Shown: one piece after another, positions 52,021-63,394 of the stretch
Numbering within the stretch: position 1 is the first letter of the stretch
Layout: each line of letters begins with the position of its first letter
From: Otis tarda
Lineage: Eukaryota > Chordata > Aves > Otidiformes > Otididae
NCBI GenBank assembly: GCA_026413225.1
Contig: CM048552.1
Coordinates: 52,281,001-52,345,000 of the forward strand
DNA length: 64,000 nucleotides
Reading direction: 5' to 3'
Notes under the pieces: model-generated
Databases searched by the model: none
What the model saw: only the letters and a program-made list of their open reading frames with translations
What the model was told of the DNA's origin: nothing
Position numbers and translations under genes: made by a program

Positions 52021-54453
52021 CACTTTGAAACACACTCTTCCTGATGCTTTCTCTTTCACAAGCCCACAAGCCCATGCTAGCCTCAGGAGGTGGCTCCTGA
52101 TGCTCCTTGCTCCAACTTACTAAGTTTTTGACCCACTAGCTACTATTCCAAACAGAAATTCCCCAGCCTTGGCCTCCTATTTCTCTGAACAATAGCATGA
52201 TGCAAAAAACACAGATGCCTCCTAGCAGCCAGTTCCTTTACAGAATCTCCCCAAGGGTCATGAAATGTCATGACTTGGGTTTTAGAACCTGTTTAGATCA
52301 CTGAACTACAGGAGAAGTCGAGAAGCCTGCATCAATCATTGTCTCTGGAAACAACATTTGTCCAGGACACCACACCATCTCACACGTGATCAGGGACCTG
52401 ACTTCTACATCTCTTCAGAGCTGACGCTGGCACAGTCAGCAATGAATAAAACAGAGAAGATCCCACTTACTCTACTGAGATTTTTACAGAAGCTTCCCAG
52501 GGAGGAGAAAACTGAAATCAGAAAAAGCTGTAAGAATCTCTCTCTTCTTTAATACATATCCAAGGAATCTATTTCTGACTCTCCATATCTATATATGTCT
52601 TCACTTTCTCTCTGTATCTCCACATTCTTATGCACAAATATTAATTTCAGTTTCTTCAGTCATCATCCTACTGTCACACTTCTTCCACCACCATGCGTGC
52701 TGGGATTGCTCCCAGAGTAGTTTGCCAGCATTCACCTTTGCACCCATTTTCAGAGCTAAGCACATCTCTTCATTTTAGTGCCTCTTCCTGATTACTCTTT
52801 GATGGCACCTTGCAGCACATGTGGGTTTTCATATCATCCATGCACTATACAGTGAGTTTACACACAAACAAAAGGCAGCATGTACCCAAAACTAAAAGAC
52901 TATGTCAAAACCGGAAGGAACTTCAGTTTTTTTTTATGTAAGGCAGCTAGGTATCAATTGAACAGACTGAATGACCTTAAAATACTTTAAAAAATGAAAC
53001 AGATATTTTAAATCAAACAGAAAAATCCCACATCACAGTGAAAAGTCCTGTCCATATAAGCCTGTATGGTTAGGTTTACTCTAGGGGAAACCACGCTTCG
53101 CCTTGCATCCTGACTTCATGTTGGGAGTGCGTACCCATCATCCTGATTCTAGCTTTCTTTGAAAGAAAAACTGGGCACAGTAGTAGGAGAGAGCCACAAC
53201 ATGCTTTAAACAGTCATCATTTTTGATTATTTGTTTTCACATCTAGTTCAATATACAAATAGATGAAATATCAAAAAAAAATGTACTGCTTGATTTACCT
53301 TTGTATTCGCTTGATGCATGTAAATTACAGATTTAGTGTCTGAATATTTCCTATTCACATTGTATTTCATTTAGGTCTGTAAAAATTTCAGTCTGAGTAG
53401 ATAGAATTATATGGATTACATTTTCTGCAAAACAGCAGCTGAGCAGATTTAAATAGCAGTTAGCACCCAAGTACAGAGAGACACTAGAAAGGTGTATAAA
53501 AATGCTTAAATAGGATCAGTACCTTGTTCAGATTGACTTCCATATAGGCTATGTATCTAATAATTGAAACATCTAGAAGGGCTTTACAAAAGTATCTACT
53601 GCATTTCAGGGCAGCTAACCATCTTTGTAAATCTCGTTCTGTCTACCTACATTGCAACAGATCCTCATCCTCTAGAACACAAGTCCTTGATTTGCCATGT
53701 TTTTCTTCACATACGAGAGCATAATTTTTTCTTAACTTATGAACAACATTAATTGAGATTTAGCACTTAGCATTTTCCCTCTGGTCTATGCTTTATTCCT
53801 CAGGCACTCTCTTACTTACTGAGGAAGATAATACAATTTTTTTTTAGAAAAAAAAAAGCAAGCCTTGCTACAGCGTAAAGAAAAAATGAAAATGAATCCT
53901 AGAGCACTTCATTCACAGGATTAGTAGTAATGAAGTCATACTTCCAACTGTAGTTGGAAATCATTGAATTATCACAACCACAACAATTTTCAGTATTAGA
54001 GACTCATTCTTCAATATCATTAGGGTACTGGGAAAGCTACATAGTAATAAAATATGTAAGAACCATAGTTGCTTAGCTGCTTCTTTTGGGGGTCACTTCC
54101 AATCAGATTCCGCAAGCATTTAGTCTCCAGTATAGTACTGATCATACTGATTTCAATTGATTTATCAGAAAACCCCTCCTTGCACTCCCCAGGCTCAAAA
54201 GAACAACTAACCTAAATTTCTGGTCACATTAGCAGTGCCATAAAAAGTCATTCTGAGGTGTGGTAAGCAATATCTCCATAAAATAAGGGGAACATTGAAT
54301 TCTAAATCTGTAAGGAGCACATGCTATATTATTTTTTTCTATAATAACGTTAGAGTTACACTATTCTTACTCTTGTACTATTTCTTTCTTAAATGTGCCA
54401 TAAACAAAGCAGATATAACTGAATATATTGTCTTTGCATCCCATCTTACTTAC

Positions 54454-54629
54454 TACATTAAGCTTGGTTTGGCTTCCACTGGTCATAAGTTCTTCCTCTG
54501 ATACTTTACTAAAATTGTCCAGATAATGGTCTGATATTGTATGAGACAGATCTTCAAAAGAGTATTCCTTTTCTTGGCACAATTTGATTTCATCTAAGAG
54601 CTTTGATAATTCTCCAGTCACAGCTTCAC
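54454..54629 (-). CDS. Coding exon, unidentified gene (176 nt, phase 1 to 0)
   Basis: The minus-strand acceptor is CTGTTTTTAAAG and the donor is TGTA|GTAAGTAAG, close to consensus. After two bases that complete a Ser codon come 58 codons. The segment begins EAVTGELSKLLDEIKLCQEK and ends EEELMTSGSQTKLNV. The first 20 residues have a heptad-like leucine pattern (LSKLLDEIKL) and could form a short amphipathic helix or coiled coil. The remainder is acidic and Ser-rich. An alternative donor four bases further on (TAGTAA|GTAAGA) would shift the phase and break the fit with the 31502-31642 exon, so the first donor is preferred. This is the longest exon in the window. Function is not recognised. Confidence 0.85.
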
Positions 54630-57600
54630 CTTTAAAAACAGACACACCATTAGTCAATAATTAGAATACCAGGGGTAATTTATGCCTAAAAAGGAAATGC
54701 ACGTTCTTTAAGTTTTATTGAATAACTGTTATATTCCATACCTTATCACCTGAACAGTGATCTTCATGCACAACTCCTCCCTCAAAAATAATAGTATCTT
54801 ATTCCAGAAGGGGAATCACTGGAGGTAATCTACATACTTCTGCATTCCCCTATACCTTGCATTTAATTAGGATGAATTACAATATACACTTACCCTTTCT
54901 CTGCTTTCTAATCTTGAAAATTGGCTAGAAATAGCAACTATCCAAGAACGTAAAATGAACCCAGGAAAGGAAAGTTTCTACAAACATTCTAGATCAGTGT
55001 TCCATACTCTGCATGGGGTTCATGTTTGCTGCTGGGATCAATTATACACTACATACGTTCCATAAACTGTAAGCAGGTTGGAACTGAGTTTCCAAGAATG
55101 CACATCTGTCCCATTAAAGTAGCTATGCTTTATAAACACTTCTTCATCACTTTCCCAGGATTAAATGGAATGGTGGAAGGATATATTGGGCAAAACCCCT
55201 TAAGTTTAAAACACACTTCCCTACAGCAGTCTATCAGAAATCCATGTTTAGTACATTCTGTATTGTGCTTCCTGTTTTCTCCTTAATTTATCAAATATCA
55301 TGAGTTAAGAAATCTATCAAGACAGTAATACAATGAGCTTTATATGTCTATACTAACTCAAGGCTGTTATTAGACATACTAGTAGTAAAAAGTATTAGAA
55401 TCACACTGAGTGCTAACTTTTCTGCAAACAGTCCACCAGCAGCAGCCAGATCTCCATACAGTAAAAAGCTATTTGTTATGAACAACTGCATTAGGTTTTG
55501 ATAATACACCGCATGTGTGTTACACAGCTACCTTCAGTAATAGCAATGGAAATGCAAGTGAAAACCAAGTGAGCCAAATAAGAAATTCCTTCTCTTGACT
55601 AGGTTTGCAAGAGTCATATTGTTGGAAACTATAGTCCTCAGACTTGATAAAATACAAAGACAATTCCATTTTACTTCGTCTTTGGGAACAAAATGCTGAA
55701 AAGCAGAAACATAGTCAGTATATTAAGCTCAACATACATACAACACACATACATACATTCATGTAACTAAAAAAAGCCCTGGGTAAGATTCTATATGTTT
55801 GGTCTAGAGCTCTTTTTGTGTCATTTTTGTTCATACTCATTGTTTGTTATTCCAGGCAAGCAAAAAATATTCTAAAATATGTTTTAATTACAACTATGGC
55901 CAGATATGACTGAAATTTTCAGAGCCAACAGAAGTTGTAAATTAAAAGCATCTAATTGGCTTTTAAGCTAAGTAGCAGAAATTTTGCATTAAAACTCTTG
56001 TTACTCTTAGTCAATGGTAACTTTGCACAAAACTTGTAAATTAAACAAAGATATAATCAGGTTTATTTATGTTCTGGTTTTTTTATTAGAAAATTGAAAT
56101 TATTCACAATTAATATGATAATAAATAAAGAAGTAAAATATCTAGCTATAAAGAACTATTTTATAATAACGATTGTGTGCCCTAAAAAGAAAAAGGACTA
56201 CTGTTTCCTACAGATTAATATTTATGTCCCCAATCCCATGTTCTCCCACATATGGCCTGCAATATTTATTATCAGGCAAGAATGAATTCTGTGTGACAAA
56301 ATTGCAAGTGCAAGGTTACTGACTGACCTGTGACTAAGTGCACACTAACTAGCTGGCTGCTTCCCGCCAGGATGAATACATAAAAGACAAATTTTGCCTA
56401 TTTCTTTCAGTGCAGGTACTAATTAAGGTCTCTCTCCTCTATCTAGCTACCTATTCTCATGAAAGTCACAGAAAGGTAATTGATACTGCTATCCCTCTTC
56501 CAAATTTGGTTTCAATTATTTGAAATTAGATTGTCAGAGAATGGCAGACAGATGGATGGGAAGCACAATCAAGTACAATTTCTTGTCTTTAGAATCAGAT
56601 TACACAGTAGACAAGCAAAAGCCAGCTAGTATGTTTTACAGTATTTATACCTTGAAATTGGAAACAAGGAATGCAAGATCATGACCTTATTGTTAAGAAG
56701 TAAAATAGACTTTTACAATATTTACTACTCAACTTCAGGACAGTCATTTCTATTGCATAAGGTAGTCGACTTCATGATTCTACTAATCTCAAAGGAACTA
56801 CTACTCTTCATACACCATATGTCTGCTAAGCATTCCAATAGGAAACATGAATAGAACTTGAGTATTTGTTTACTAGCACCATGAAGATAATAATCTGGCA
56901 TGCAGCAATAAGGTTAGTTTTCTCATGAATGAAAACTCTCCCTGTAAAGGTGTTTAAATTAAACAAAAACACCCACCCAACAAAAAAAAAAAAAAAAACC
57001 AAACCCTATGCAACAAAGAAGAGAGGCTTAGTTATTTCCCAGCACTCAATTGCATTTACTTCAGATGATTACTGAAGGCAGAAATCATGTTTGGTTCTAC
57101 AGGAAGCTGACTTTCATGGAAGAGTAAGACAGCACCAAACTTGGGAAATGCCCTGTTTAAGTGGCTGTGGAGTGTAAGGGGTAAATCAGAGCATAAGATG
57201 AAAGCACATGCACAGAACAGCAATAGTCACTGTATATGAAAGATGTGTTAGAAGATGAATGGAAGACCAACAGACATGATCTTTGAAAGAGGCATCCAAA
57301 TATAATACAGTTGGAAGAGGTACTCACTGGGAAAGATAAATAAATTCAATCTTTAACTTGAGTGTGAACAAAGTCTGCAGAGTATTTTGACACATCTAGT
57401 ATCCTTTTGTTTTACTTGATTATGAAATGTGTAAGGTCAGATAAATTTAAAAGACTTAAGATCAAATACTGTAATACATTGTAATTCATCAGTGACTTCT
57501 CCTTTCTGAGATACAGTTCTTTGCTTTCCTATATGACACGGATTATGGTGTATTTAGTCAAGACAGGTAATTCATGGTGGAAAAACTCCTCAATATCAAT

Positions 57601-57710
57601 AACTTTCTTAACCTCTCTTCTTCATTTTGTATGAATGTGTTAGCAATATAATTTCAATATTAAAGACAAGATCAGTACAGCCTCTGTATTCACAGAGTAC
57701 ATGTATTTAC
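54630..57710. other. AT-rich intron, A/C tract only
   Basis: A CATA-type microsatellite near 55733-55762 and an A/C-rich tract at 56961-57005. The flanking exons already join in phase, so no further exon is required. Confidence 0.6.
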
Positions 57711-57821
57711 TTTTAGCCTTTGGAGACGGGGGAACTTCTGGGGACAAAATGCAAGACTGATGTTCTGCGCATTCCAGCGGGCGTTCCTCTGGAAAACTTG
57801 CATTTCCTGTTTCCATATATT
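57711..57821 (-). CDS. Coding exon, unidentified gene (111 nt, phase 1 to 1)
   Basis: The minus-strand acceptor AAATTGCAG precedes 111 bases, and the donor is AAAA|GTAAAT. After two leading bases there are 36 codons, including YMETGNASFPEERPLECAEH and, near the end, SPEVPPSPKAK. One base (A) is left over; with the GT at the start of the exon at 54454-54629 it makes a Ser codon, so the junction is in phase. Base composition is clearly richer in G+C, with several CpG, than the flanking intron. The PPSPK stretch is a proline-directed, probably disordered segment that could be a phosphorylation or SH3-type docking site; that is inference only. No catalytic motif is visible and the protein family is not recognised. 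Confidence 0.8.
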
Positions 57822-59104
57822 CTGCAATTTAAAGATACACATAAACTTAAACTCCTGAATTAAGGGGGTTTATGTCAATTAAAAGTATATTTGCTACTTA
57901 ATTTTTCATCAAAGCATTTCCAATTTTTCATATTATGATTATTCCTTATATATATACACACACACAGAGACACCCTATAATTCCTTATATATTTTCTTGC
58001 CATTTGCTGAAGTTGCTTAAAGAATTTCTTTCTGATACCTGATAGTAACCACAACAGTATATGTTGCAGCACACACAAAAGCAAACTACAATAACTGCTT
58101 TCATCAATATCACACTGAAGAACTAAACCGTTTCTGGGAACCGAAGTCTCCCTGATTTAATTTCTACAGTCTACAATGCACTTGTTTAGCTTGCCGTTAT
58201 TCCTGATTAAATAACAAATCCCAAATACAATCTGTGATAAAATAGACATCTGAGAAAATGAAACTGGAAGTGGCAGAGAACAGCATGCAGTTTCAGAATT
58301 TTTTGCAGGTTACTTTTTTTTTTTTAAAAAAAGACTGTATGATTCAAAAATATGTCAATAAATTAAGTTTTATGGCTGTCAGTGGTCCCCTGGATAATCT
58401 GGCTTACATTTCTTCCTATGAAAACAGGCACTTTTTTTTTTTTTTTGTGTAGTGCTGAAAGCAAAGAAGCAAAGATGAGTTGTAAGAGACCATGAGAAAA
58501 CCAGCAGTATGACAAAATGCTTTAGAGTCTTTTCCAGCTCTGTCAGCTATATTATTTGTCAAGTTAATGTGCAAGATGGAGGAGAAATAATAAGGAAGCT
58601 AGACCTGAATGAAAATAAAAGGAAAAAAGGAATTCATGCTTGAAAATGTTTGCTTGATAATTGTGCAACTGTCCAAAAGCAATCCTAAAATGAAGTTTTA
58701 CCAAGCGGGAGTGTTAATATTATTGGATCAATACAGATATTATTAGGAAAGGAAATGCAAGGGAGATTGCTGTCCAATATTCATATAAGACTGTGGTTTT
58801 AAAAATAATACTCTATTTTCATTATTTGCCAGGCCTTACTTTCAGACCAATGCGTTTATGTGCTGAATGCTAGTTCTGTGGAGGAAATCTCAAGTTCAAC
58901 TGAAGTCTCAAACACTTTAAAAACTGCAGAGTTTCCTCAGAAAAATCTCTACAAAAGGCTCAGCACAAGGTATAATGCAGAGGTTTAGAACGGGCCAACA
59001 GTGCGCCGTCCTTATAGAAGTGCAAGCCCTAGAACTTCAGACTTCTGTAGGACTTCTGCTCCTAACTTTGCTTTATGCTGTTGAAAACTTTAACAGATAC
59101 TTAC
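57822..59104. other. AT-rich intron, TA/CA microsatellite
   Basis: A short (TA)n(CA)n tract at 57946-57966 and T/A runs near 58313 and 58432. Nothing else recognised. Confidence 0.6.
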
Positions 59105-59143
59105 GAGACAAAGACATGGACTCAGTTGTGAGAGGCTTAGAAT
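59105..59143 (-). CDS. Possible 39-nt exon of the minus-strand gene (tentative)
   Basis: On the minus strand an acceptor ending TTTACCTAG precedes 39 bases, which are followed by the near-consensus donor GTAAGTATCT. Read with two leading bases the block is open (SKPLTTESMSLS) and leaves one base. That base completes a Gln codon with the AA that starts the exon at 57711-57821, so the phases agree (1 to 1). The peptide is Ser/Thr-rich, like the rest of the product. The block is short and a second frame is also open, so chance cannot be excluded. No exon further upstream is convincing. Confidence 0.35.
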
Positions 59144-59559
59144 CTAGGTAAACATATTCTTACCCATAATATTATCAAAGAAACAGACATAAAACAGGTG
59201 ATTTATGTCAAGAGCCAAAGACAAAGTACATACAAGCAATGGATACTTTCACCAGGAACCAAACTCAATTCACCTGCAGCTGGCTAGGAATTCACCATCA
59301 AAGCCTGCCCAAACTTACTTAAAAGGATGATACTGTTACCATCATCTGCTCTTCCTATGGTATAGTTGAGACACTGCTCTGAATTCTATTACTTTCCTCA
59401 AAAAAAAAAAAAAGATAACTCAGAATAAAGCTAAGCTTAGTCAATTCTACCACTTAATGACCTGAACAGCTTTTCCAGCCGCAGTCTCACAGAGTTTACA
59501 GAAAAGGCTGTCATTCCTGTGATAGGGGAGATTAAAGGCTGGTTGGAACATGGAACAGG
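59144..59559. other. AT-rich intron, nothing recognised
   Basis: Only an A13 run at about 59400 stands out. Confidence 0.6.
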
Positions 59560-60830
59560 ATAGAATCATAGAATGGTTAGGCTTGGAAGGAAGAAGGGAC
59601 CTTCAAAGGTCATCTAGTCCAACCCCCCTGCAAGGAGCAGGGACATCCCCAACTAGATCAGGTTGCTCAGAGCCTCATCCAGCCTGGCCTTGAACGTTTC
59701 CAGGGATGGGGCATCCACCACCTTTCTGGGCAACCTGTTCCAGTGTTCTACAACCCTCACTGTTAAAAATTTTTTCCTAATATCCAGTCTAAATCTACCT
59801 CCCTCTATTTTAAAACCATTACTCCTTGTCCTATCACAACAGGCCCTGCTAAACAGCCTCTCCCCATCTTTCTTGGAGGCTCCCTTGAGGTACTGGAAGA
59901 CTGCTATAAGGTCTCCCTAGAGCCTTCTCTTCTCCAGGCTGAACAGCCCCAACTCTCTCAGCCTGTCCTCATAAGAGAGGTGTTCCAGCCCTCTTGTCAT
60001 CCTTGTGGCCCTCCTCTGGACCTTCTCCAACTAGTCCATGTCCTTCTTGTGTTGGGGGCTCCAGAACTGGACACAGTACTCCAGGCGGGGTCTCACCAGG
60101 GCAGAGTAGAGGGGGAGAATCACCTCCCTTGATCTGCTGGCCACGCTCCTCTTGATGCAGCCCAGGATGCGGTTGGCCTTCCGGGTCTCAAGGGTGCATT
60201 GCCTGCTCATGTTGAGCTTCTCATTCACCAGCACTCCCAAGTCCTTCTCCTCAGGGCTGCTCTCAATCCATTCTCCGCCCAGCCTATATTTGTGCCTGGA
60301 ATTGCCATGACCCAGGTGCAGGACCTGGGCCTGGTTCAACTTCATGAGCTTCTCACAGGCCCACCTCTCCAGCCTGTCAAGGTCCCTCTGGATGGCATCC
60401 CTCCCTTCCAGGGTGTCAACAGCATCACACAACTTGGTGTCATCGGTGAACTTGCTGAGGGTACACTCTACCCCACTGTCCATGTCACTGACAAAGATGT
60501 TGAACAGGGCCGGGCCCAACACAGACCCCTGAGGGATGCCACTCGTGACTGGTCTCCACTTGGACATCGAGCTGTTGACTACCACTCTCTGAGTGTGGCC
60601 ATCCAGCCAACTCCTTATCCACTAAGTGGTCCATCCATCAAACCCATGTCTCTCTAGTTTAGAGAGAAGCACGTTGTGCGGGACAGTGTCAAAAGCTTCG
60701 CACAAGTCCAGGTAGATTATATCCGTTGCTCGTCCCTTATCCACTGATGCTGTCACCCCATCATAGAAGGCCACCAAATTGGTCAAGCACAATCTGCACT
60801 TGGTGAAGCCATGTTGGCTGTCACCAACCA
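59560..60830 (-). mobile_element. CR1 LINE, 5'-truncated, about 1.27 kb
   Basis: The 3' repeat is at the left (ATAGAATCATAGAATGG). The body matches the 18.4-kb copy closely and stops after GTTGGCTGTCACCAACCA. A small local duplication (GGAAGGAAGAAGGG in place of GGAAGGG) lies just inside the 3' end, and a few bases are lost near 60,327 (GGACCTGGGCCTGG). It belongs to the same young cohort as the 18.4, 42.8 and 62.8 kb copies. Same polarity as the host gene. Confidence 0.95.
60031..60830 (-). pseudogene. Broken CR1 reverse transcriptase
   Basis: The frames include [20 protein letters not shown], the block [30 protein letters not shown] and [10 protein letters not shown]. The catalytic block therefore has Thr in place of the usual Ala before the two Asp. 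A stop codon separates the segment ending GFDGWTT (60622) from the one beginning [10 protein letters not shown] (60585). A codon deletion lies in [11 protein letters not shown]. The segment ends at a stop after HKKDMD. Not functional. Confidence 0.88.
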
Positions 60831-62757
60831 TGTTGATGGATGACAGTAAGCTGGTGAAGGAGGTGTTATGAATCTTATAGGTTATCTCCCAACGACAGCC
60901 AGTATGACTAGCATATAAGGGGTGAAAGAAGCATATGTTAATACACACTTCAGAGATGTTTCCTCACCATACATTGCTTTGGGAAGAATGGAGTATCTTA
61001 CTTCTGTTGACTCAAATGGCAGATTATGGTTCAGTGAGGATTAAAACCAGAAATCTCAAAAACTTTGCCTGCTTAGTAGCATTCTTTTCTACAGTTTTCC
61101 AATTTTAACATAGTCCCACTCAGATTAAATAGGGCCATGCACACAAAAAGTAATAGCATAAAAGCGATCACACAGCAGTGGAAATAGGAGCAGTGGGGAA
61201 CATGAAACCAAGAAGGTAACAAGCACTGGAGAGTTCAAACTGCTGGAACTCCAGCTGTCTCGGTTTCTGTAATCCCAGTTAGGCTAAACCCAAGCAGAAA
61301 GGAAAGCGTTAACATGTAAGCAGGGAAACACAGCTCCCTCTCCATAGAGCAGCCAGAGCCAGGAGTGTCAGCCATGAAGAAAACATGGCCCAGCTTAGCT
61401 GGAGCTGCAACTGAACTTCCAGGGAAAGTGAAAGCTCAGCCCCTAGAGCACAGCTTGCTTTAGCTTCAGTTCCTCTAGGTCCTAATTCTGCAGCAAGGTG
61501 AGAGGGTCAAGATTTTTTGCTTTATTTATAAAACCTTTATTTATAAGCCTGTCTCTGAGACCGGCTACATCAGTAAGTAAGAAGTAAGAACTTCTTACTT
61601 TTCCTTTTAATGGCAAAAAAAAAAAAAAAAAAAGAAAAAAAGGAAGAAACAAACAACTTCTTAAAAAAAAAAAGAAAAAAAAAAGTATGAGCTCCTTTCC
61701 ATTTTGTTTTGAAAGCTTACTTTGGCAATGCCTGTGGGTGGATTTCCCCCCTAGAGTGACCTCCCCTAAAGAGACCAAAAGGCTTTTTAAACTCTCAAAA
61801 AAGACATATTTGATTAGAATAAAAATCTGAACACTCACCTTTTCAAACATAAGACTCTCCAACCAACTTAATAGGAGCAATAAAATTGGTTTAGAAACCA
61901 CTTCCCTCCACAGTCCATATCCCTGCAGGGGTATCCTTACTCCTCCCTTCAGGCTACATCTTCCTGAAGGGCAGCAATCTTCAGAGCACCTTCTGCCCTC
62001 CCAGGGCTCTCCCAGCATCTGACTGAGGATCCTGCAGCTCCATTGAGTCCTGTCCCACCCCACGAGCTCTCTATAAGCTCCTCCCAAATCAGCTCACTTG
62101 CTCCCCTGGGAAGGAGCCCACCTGAGACTTCATGTCCCAATTCCTCTTCTCTTTACAACACCAACAGTTATAAAAAAGCAATTGGTAACTGCTACCTTCA
62201 GGTGTGCTAAGACAATAGACTTGAGCTCAGGTGGAGGCTGGGCTGACTTCAGTCTCCTGAATATCAGAGGACAATTCTCAATGACTCAAGTTTGACTTAA
62301 TACCAGAGAAACCGGAAATCAGTAGATGCTTAAGTTATAGGCACATAAGGAGACTTCTGTGCATGTGTTCAGGGAAGTGTCGTAGTTAAAGAGAAACAAG
62401 CTCTCAACTGCTGCTATGATCCTGAGATAGGTAAGGGCACAGCTAAACTTTCAGTTCCCAAAATAACAGCAGTTAAATTAATTCATAAATATACTTAATA
62501 CTCTACAGCTTTTGCACAATAGCCTGTAAAAGGAGCTGAGAAGTCCCCCCCAAAAAAAGAACAACAAAGTGGGACTGAGATCCCAACTCTTCTCATCCCA
62601 CACAGCTGTAATTAAATCCTAGACTGGAAACTTATTCCATCCTTCAAGTGAGGTTGACCTCCTGCACTCAAGGGAATGGAAGATCTACTTGTCCACAGAA
62701 AAAGGAGAGAAAGAGAGAGTGAGAATACACAAAATATAATATAAGAAGGACATGGAT
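60831..62757. other. Non-coding stretch with a GC-richer block of unknown origin
   Basis: The part at 61300-62300 is richer in G+C and contains, on the minus strand, two AATAAA hexamers (61536-61541, 61521-61526), a long open frame (61482-62087) and a strong splice donor (GAAAAG|GTGAGT at 61838). A poly(A)/GA-rich tract lies at 61617-61684. No known repeat ends are seen. It could be an old LTR-type element or an unrecognised exon region. Confidence 0.35.
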
Positions 62758-63254
62758 GAAGCCCCCAACTTAAGAATTACATGGACCAGTTGGAGAGGGT
62801 CCAGAGGAGGGCCACGAAGATGATAAAAGGGCTGGAGCACCTCTCCTATGAGGACAGGCTGAGAGAGTTGGGGCTGTTCAGCCTGGAGAAGAGAAGGCTC
62901 TAGGGAGACCTGATAGCAGTCTTCCAGTACCTCAAGGGAGCCTACAGGAAAGATGGGGAGAGGCTGTTCAGTAGGGCCTGTTGTGATAGGACAAGGGGTA
63001 ATGGTTTTAAAATAGAGGGAGGTAGATTTAGACTGGATATTAGGAAAAAATTTTTAACAGTGAGGGTTGTAGAACACTGGAACAGGTTGCCCAGAGAGGT
63101 GGTGGAAGCCCCATCCCTGGAAATGTTCAAGGCCAGGCTGGATGAGGCTCTGAGCAACCTGATCTAGTCAGGGACATCCCTGCTCCTTGCAGGGGGGTTG
63201 GACTAGATGACCTTTAAAGGTCCCTTCCAACCCAAACCAGTCTATGATTCTATG
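62758..63254 (+). mobile_element. CR1 LINE, 5'-truncated, plus strand
   Basis: Reads in the sense direction from AGCCCCCAACTTAAG through ATGGACCAGTTGGAGAGGG to the 3' terminal repeat TCTATGATTCTATG at 63241-63254. Translation gives the RT C-terminal tail ([20 protein letters not shown], a TAG stop after KRRL, then DLIAVFQYLKGAYRKDGERL, and finally ALSNLI). It is the only CR1 in the window on this strand. It is nearly identical to the tail of the 59.6-kb copy. Confidence 0.95.
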
Positions 63255-63394
63255 AAAAGAAAGCCAGTACTAATGACACCAAAGCTACTTAAGTGTTGGT
63301 GCATAGTCCAGTTGTACAGAGCATAGTCTCAGACCCTACTGCATGCTAGACGGAGAGCCAACTGCTCTTACTGTTCCCGTGCTTTTATACCCGT

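Larger units (their letters stand above)
43291..54453. other. Large AT-rich intron; decayed repeat patches
   Basis: The segment at 44330-44700 is richer in G+C and looks like an old, unnamed interspersed repeat. The 46430-46590 segment begins GGTATGTCTACG and could be a fossil hAT-type element. Low-complexity tracts lie at 45278, 47686, 48413, 49199-49262 and 51994-52020. No exon with confident splice sites was found in these 11 kb. Confidence 0.4.
6665..57821 (-). other. Span of one unidentified multi-exon gene
   Basis: At least seven short coding blocks on the minus strand, spread over about 51 kb, behave as successive exons of one gene. Each is preceded by a usable AG acceptor and followed by a GT donor, and their codon phases agree where they can be tested. 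The observed coding total is about 0.9 kb. Intron lengths range from about 0.5 kb (between the exons at 24.0 and 23.5 kb) to about 23 kb (54.5 to 31.5 kb). The inferred protein is hydrophilic, acidic and Ser-rich, with no membrane segment. Neither a start-codon exon nor a certain stop-codon exon is seen, so both ends probably lie outside the window or in exons too small to recognise. The family is not recognised. Six of the seven CR1 insertions have the same polarity as this gene and both LTRs are opposite. Confidence 0.8.
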
